In this document: piece after piece, positions 61,908 to 64,000 of the stretch
Layout of the letters: each line of letters begins with the position of its first letter
How positions within the stretch are numbered: the first letter of the stretch is position 1
Assembly: GCF_001663175.1 (NCBI RefSeq)
Contig: NZ_CP016033.1
Span: forward strand, 496,001-560,000
Direction of reading: 5' to 3'
Length of the DNA stretch: 64,000 bases
Origin: Erythrobacter neustonensis
GTDB taxonomy: Bacteria > Pseudomonadota > Alphaproteobacteria > Sphingomonadales > Sphingomonadaceae
Program-made: the position numbers and the translations under genes
Notes under the pieces: generated by a model
Told to the model about the DNA's origin: nothing
What the model saw: the letters and a program-made list of their open reading frames with translations, nothing else
Database searches by the model: none

Positions 61908-63320
61908 ATGACCGACACCGCCCCCTTGTGTGCCCCATCCCCCCACCCGGCAGATCTTGCCGCGATCCGCGCCACGCTCGAAGAGGCGCTGGCGCTTCAG
62001 CAGGCGGGCAATCTTGCCGCCGCCGAGCCGCGCTATCGCCGCGTGATCGAAGCGGGTTACCGCGTGGCCGAAGTGCGCCCGATCCTCGCAGGCATCATGG
62101 CCGTGCGCGGACATTTGCCTGCGGCGCTCGCATTGTGGGATGCGGTGCTCGCAGATGATCCGGGCAATCCGGTGGCGCTGCACGAACAGGGGCTGATCAA
62201 TGGCCGGCTGGGCCGCAGCGCCGATGCCATCGCGATGCTGCGCGCCAGCTTCGCCGCCGATCCCGAAAATGCCGTTACCGCGAACAATCTGGCCGTGATG
62301 CTCGCCGATGCGGGCGAGCGCAGCGAGGCGCTCGAGATGTTCGCCCGCGCGCTCGCGCTCCAGCCGGGCAATCTGCACATCGAACACCAGATCCGCCGCC
62401 TCTCGGCCGAACTGGTGCCCTTCTGGCATATCCCGATGCTCAACGATGCGCGGCGCAACGGCGCCTTCGAGGCCGCGATCATCGCTGCGGTCGCCGCTGC
62501 CGGGCCGGATGCGCGGGTGCTCGATATCGGCACGGGCAGCGGGTTGCTGTCGATGATGGCCGCGCGCGCCGGGGCCAGCGCAATCACCGCCTGCGAGGTG
62601 GTGCCGGTGATCGCCGACACCGCGCGCGCGATCATCGCCGACAATGGCTATGCCGATCGGATCGCGGTCCACACCGCGCTGTCCAGCGCGCTCGAAGTGG
62701 GCCGGGAACTCGACGCGCGCGCCGATATCCTCGTCTCCGAAATCCTGTCGAGCGACCTCCTCACCGAAAAGGTGATCGACACCTTCGAGGATGCGCATGC
62801 GCGCCTGCTCAAAGACGATGCGATCGTCATCCCGCGCGCCGCGGCGGCGATCGGCTGTCTGGTCGAAAGCCCGGTGCTCGCAGATTACGTGTTCGTCGAT
62901 CGGGTATCGGGCTTCGACGTGTCGCGCTTCGGCGCGCTGGGGCCGCAGAAACTGCCGATCCACGGGACGATGACGGACTGGACGCGGTTGAGCGACGATG
63001 TCGAACTGGTGCGCATCGATCTGACGCAGCGCCGCCACGACAGCGATCTGCAAACGCTCGACATCCGCGTAACCGCCGATGGCACCGCGGCGGGGATCGT
63101 CCAGTGGATGCATGTCGATCTGGCCGAGGGGATCAGCTTCGACAATCACCCCGATGGCTATTGCGATGGCGGCTGGCTGCAGGTGCTCCACCCCTTTCCC
63201 GCGCCGATCGCCGTGCGTGCGGGCGATGTGCTGCGGCTGGCGGTGGGGCATGACCGGGTGACGCTGATCGTGCGCCCGCTCGATCTTGCCGCGGGCGGGG
63301 CGCTGTTGCAGGCGGCGTGA
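61908..63320 (+). CDS. TPR-fused protein arginine N-methyltransferase (PRMT7/9-like)
   Basis: A 470-residue cytoplasmic protein. Residues ~20-155 form about four TPR-like helical repeats (EEALALQQAGNLAAAEPRYR, ALHEQGLINGRLGRSADAI, NNLAVMLADAGERSEALEMF). Residues ~170-470 are a PRMT: MLNDARRNGAFEAAI, SAM motif I VLDIGTGSGLLSMMAARAGA (~204), the double-Glu loop SEILSSDLLTEK with Glu278 and Glu287 at the PRMT spacing, and a THW-loop equivalent near QWMHVDL. Sequence style is closest to PRMT7/PRMT9 rather than PRMT1. GGGAGA precedes the ATG. Substrates are unknown. Confidence 0.87.
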   Translation: MTDTAPLCAPSPHPADLAAIRATLEEALALQQAGNLAAAEPRYRRVIEAGYRVAEVRPILAGIMAVRGHLPAALALWDAVLADDPGNPVALHEQGLINGRLGRSADAIAMLRASFAADPENAVTANNLAVMLADAGERSEALEMFARALALQPGNLHIEHQIRRLSAELVPFWHIPMLNDARRNGAFEAAIIAAVAAAGPDARVLDIGTGSGLLSMMAARAGASAITACEVVPVIADTARAIIADNGYADRIAVHTALSSALEVGRELDARADILVSEILSSDLLTEKVIDTFEDAHARLLKDDAIVIPRAAAAIGCLVESPVLADYVFVDRVSGFDVSRFGALGPQKLPIHGTMTDWTRLSDDVELVRIDLTQRRHDSDLQTLDIRVTADGTAAGIVQWMHVDLAEGISFDNHPDGYCDGGWLQVLHPFPAPIAVRAGDVLRLAVGHDRVTLIVRPLDLAAGGALLQAA

Positions 63321-63416
63321 GCGCGCGGGCCTGCCGCCGTTTTCCTTGACTTTGCGGGGCCCGCGGCCTAGCCGACGCGCTTCCCTACTATCCGCGATTC
63401 TTGTAAAGGCCCGCCC

Positions 63417-63761
63417 ATGGCACGCGTTACCGTTGAAGATTGCGTCGACAAGGTTTCCAACCGGTTCGACCTGGTGTTGCTCGCAGCCCAGCGTGCGCGC
63501 GAAATTTCGGGCGGGAGCGAACTGACCATCGACCGCGACCGCGACAAGAACCCGGTCGTGGCGCTGCGCGAAATCGCCGAAGAAACGATCACGCCCGCCG
63601 GCCTGCATGAATCGCTGGTGACGGGTCTGCAGAAGATCCTCCCCGACGACGAGGACGAAGCGGACGAAATCGGCTCGCTCAGCCAGTCGGCCGAAGCGCT
63701 GCGGATCACCGCATCGGCGCCTGCGCGCACCTCGTCGCTGGGCGGCGATTACGACGGATAA
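63417..63761 (+). CDS. rpoZ: DNA-directed RNA polymerase omega subunit
   Basis: A 114-residue omega subunit: [33 protein letters not shown] and [14 protein letters not shown] are invariant features. The acidic C-terminal tail (DDEDEADE) is longer than in E. coli, as in other alphaproteobacteria. It is followed by a hairpin terminator candidate. Confidence 0.96.
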   Translation: MARVTVEDCVDKVSNRFDLVLLAAQRAREISGGSELTIDRDRDKNPVVALREIAEETITPAGLHESLVTGLQKILPDDEDEADEIGSLSQSAEALRITASAPARTSSLGGDYDG

Positions 63762-63792
63762 TCGTTTCGTATCAAATAGATGCTCGATTTTC

Positions 63793-63837
63793 AGGGGCGG
63801 TTTGGCGGGGTTTAGGCCCTGTCCAGACCGCCCCTTT
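63793..63837 (+). terminator. Candidate terminator after rpoZ
   Basis: AGGGGCGGT (63793-63801) pairs perfectly with ACCGCCCCT (63827-63835) across a 25-base loop that can itself fold; TTT follows within the stem end. The T tract is short. Confidence 0.5.
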
Positions 63838-63844
63838 CGCGTTC

Positions 63845-63872
63845 TTGACCCCTGTTTGACCGGCGTTTGACC
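63845..63872 (+). repeat. Three TTGACC repeats with exact 11-bp period
   Basis: TTGACC starts at 63845, 63856 and 63867. Degenerate copies, TTGCCC at 63878 and TTGCC at 63888, continue the phase. The array lies between the rpoZ terminator and the ParA-like gene start. Confidence 0.75.
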
Positions 63873-63939
63873 CCGCTTTGCCCCCGCTTGCCAAGCGATG
63901 GGGCCCCGCTATCCCTGTGTCAGCGGGCAGGGAGCAGCA

Positions 63940-64000
63940 ATGGCAACGATCGCAATCTACAGCGTCAAGGGCGGGGTCGGCAAAACCACGCTGGCGGTCA
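63940..64000 (+). CDS. ParA/MinD-like ATPase, N-terminal fragment (runs off window)
   Basis: The first 20 codons of a gene cut by the right edge. MATIAIYSVKGGVGKTTLAV contains the deviant Walker A KGGVGKTT of ParA/MinD-type ATPases. GGGAGCA lies upstream of the ATG. Whether it acts in partitioning, positioning or other roles cannot be told from this much; no parB is visible. Confidence 0.85.
   Translation, partial: MATIAIYSVKGGVGKTTLAV

Noticed and set aside
1..64000. tRNA, rRNA, CRISPR arrays, insertion sequences, integrases or phage genes
   Set aside because: I looked for their signatures on both strands and saw none; the base composition is also even throughout.

Overview
The window looks like chromosomal DNA of an alphaproteobacterium of the order Sphingomonadales, probably close to the Erythrobacteraceae. 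This rests on very high GC at third codon positions, short ATGA-type operon overlaps, the mutM-rpsT-dnaA neighbourhood, the rpmH-rnpA-yidD-yidC-yihA block, a UPF0262 gene, and several sphingomonad-style small secreted proteins. It is nearly all coding. I see no insertion sequence, prophage, CRISPR array, tRNA or rRNA.

Layout. 1-2.7 kb: end of murJ, trpS and a DUF4136 lipoprotein. 2.7-9.3 kb (minus): a small hydrolase, dut-coaBC, a membrane protein, ubiB and ubiE. 9.4-16.5 kb (mostly plus): mutM, rpsT, dnaA, a DUF983 protein, a ThiF-like enzyme, a sirtuin (minus), dapB, nth and a small lipoprotein. 16.6-20.7 kb (minus): dicarboxylate symporter, dapE, S1/P1 nuclease and a GST. 21.0 kb: a VOC protein. 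21.5-31.3 kb (plus): a five-gene operon for secreted DUF11/EF-hand-loop proteins around a 1719-residue predicted outer-membrane barrel protein. 31.3-34.4 kb (minus): copA-copB-copC. 34.6 kb: a thermonuclease. 35.4-38.8 kb (minus): yihA, yidC, yidD, rnpA, rpmH. 38.9-45.5 kb: a ClpP-like periplasmic protein, comM, a TonB-like protein, recQ, an HxlR regulator and a CC_3452-like protein. 45.6-52.8 kb: HAD phosphatase, rpmJ, galE, a DUF4136 lipoprotein coupled to an M14 peptidase, cdd, a GH25-like protein, UPF0262 and dnaB. 52.8-55.3 kb (minus): a diguanylate cyclase and a PLD-type enzyme. 55.4-61.7 kb: Rrf2 regulator, YezD-type small protein, TonB-dependent receptor, TauE permease, an Amj-type lipid II flippase and chrA. 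61.9-64 kb: a TPR-arginine methyltransferase fusion, rpoZ and the start of a ParA-like ATPase.

Most of the content is housekeeping. The strongest candidate for a little-described system is the 21.5-31.3 kb operon. Its products share a secreted N-terminal module and a DUF11-type domain, two carry EF-hand-like loops, and a near-perfect CtrA-type tandem site lies just upstream. My inference is a cell-cycle-controlled surface assembly. Other points worth a look are the 23-bp tandem repeat with DnaA-box cores right after dnaA, the 11-bp phased repeats before the ParA-like gene, the bacterial TPR-PRMT, and a second lipid II flippase family beside murJ.
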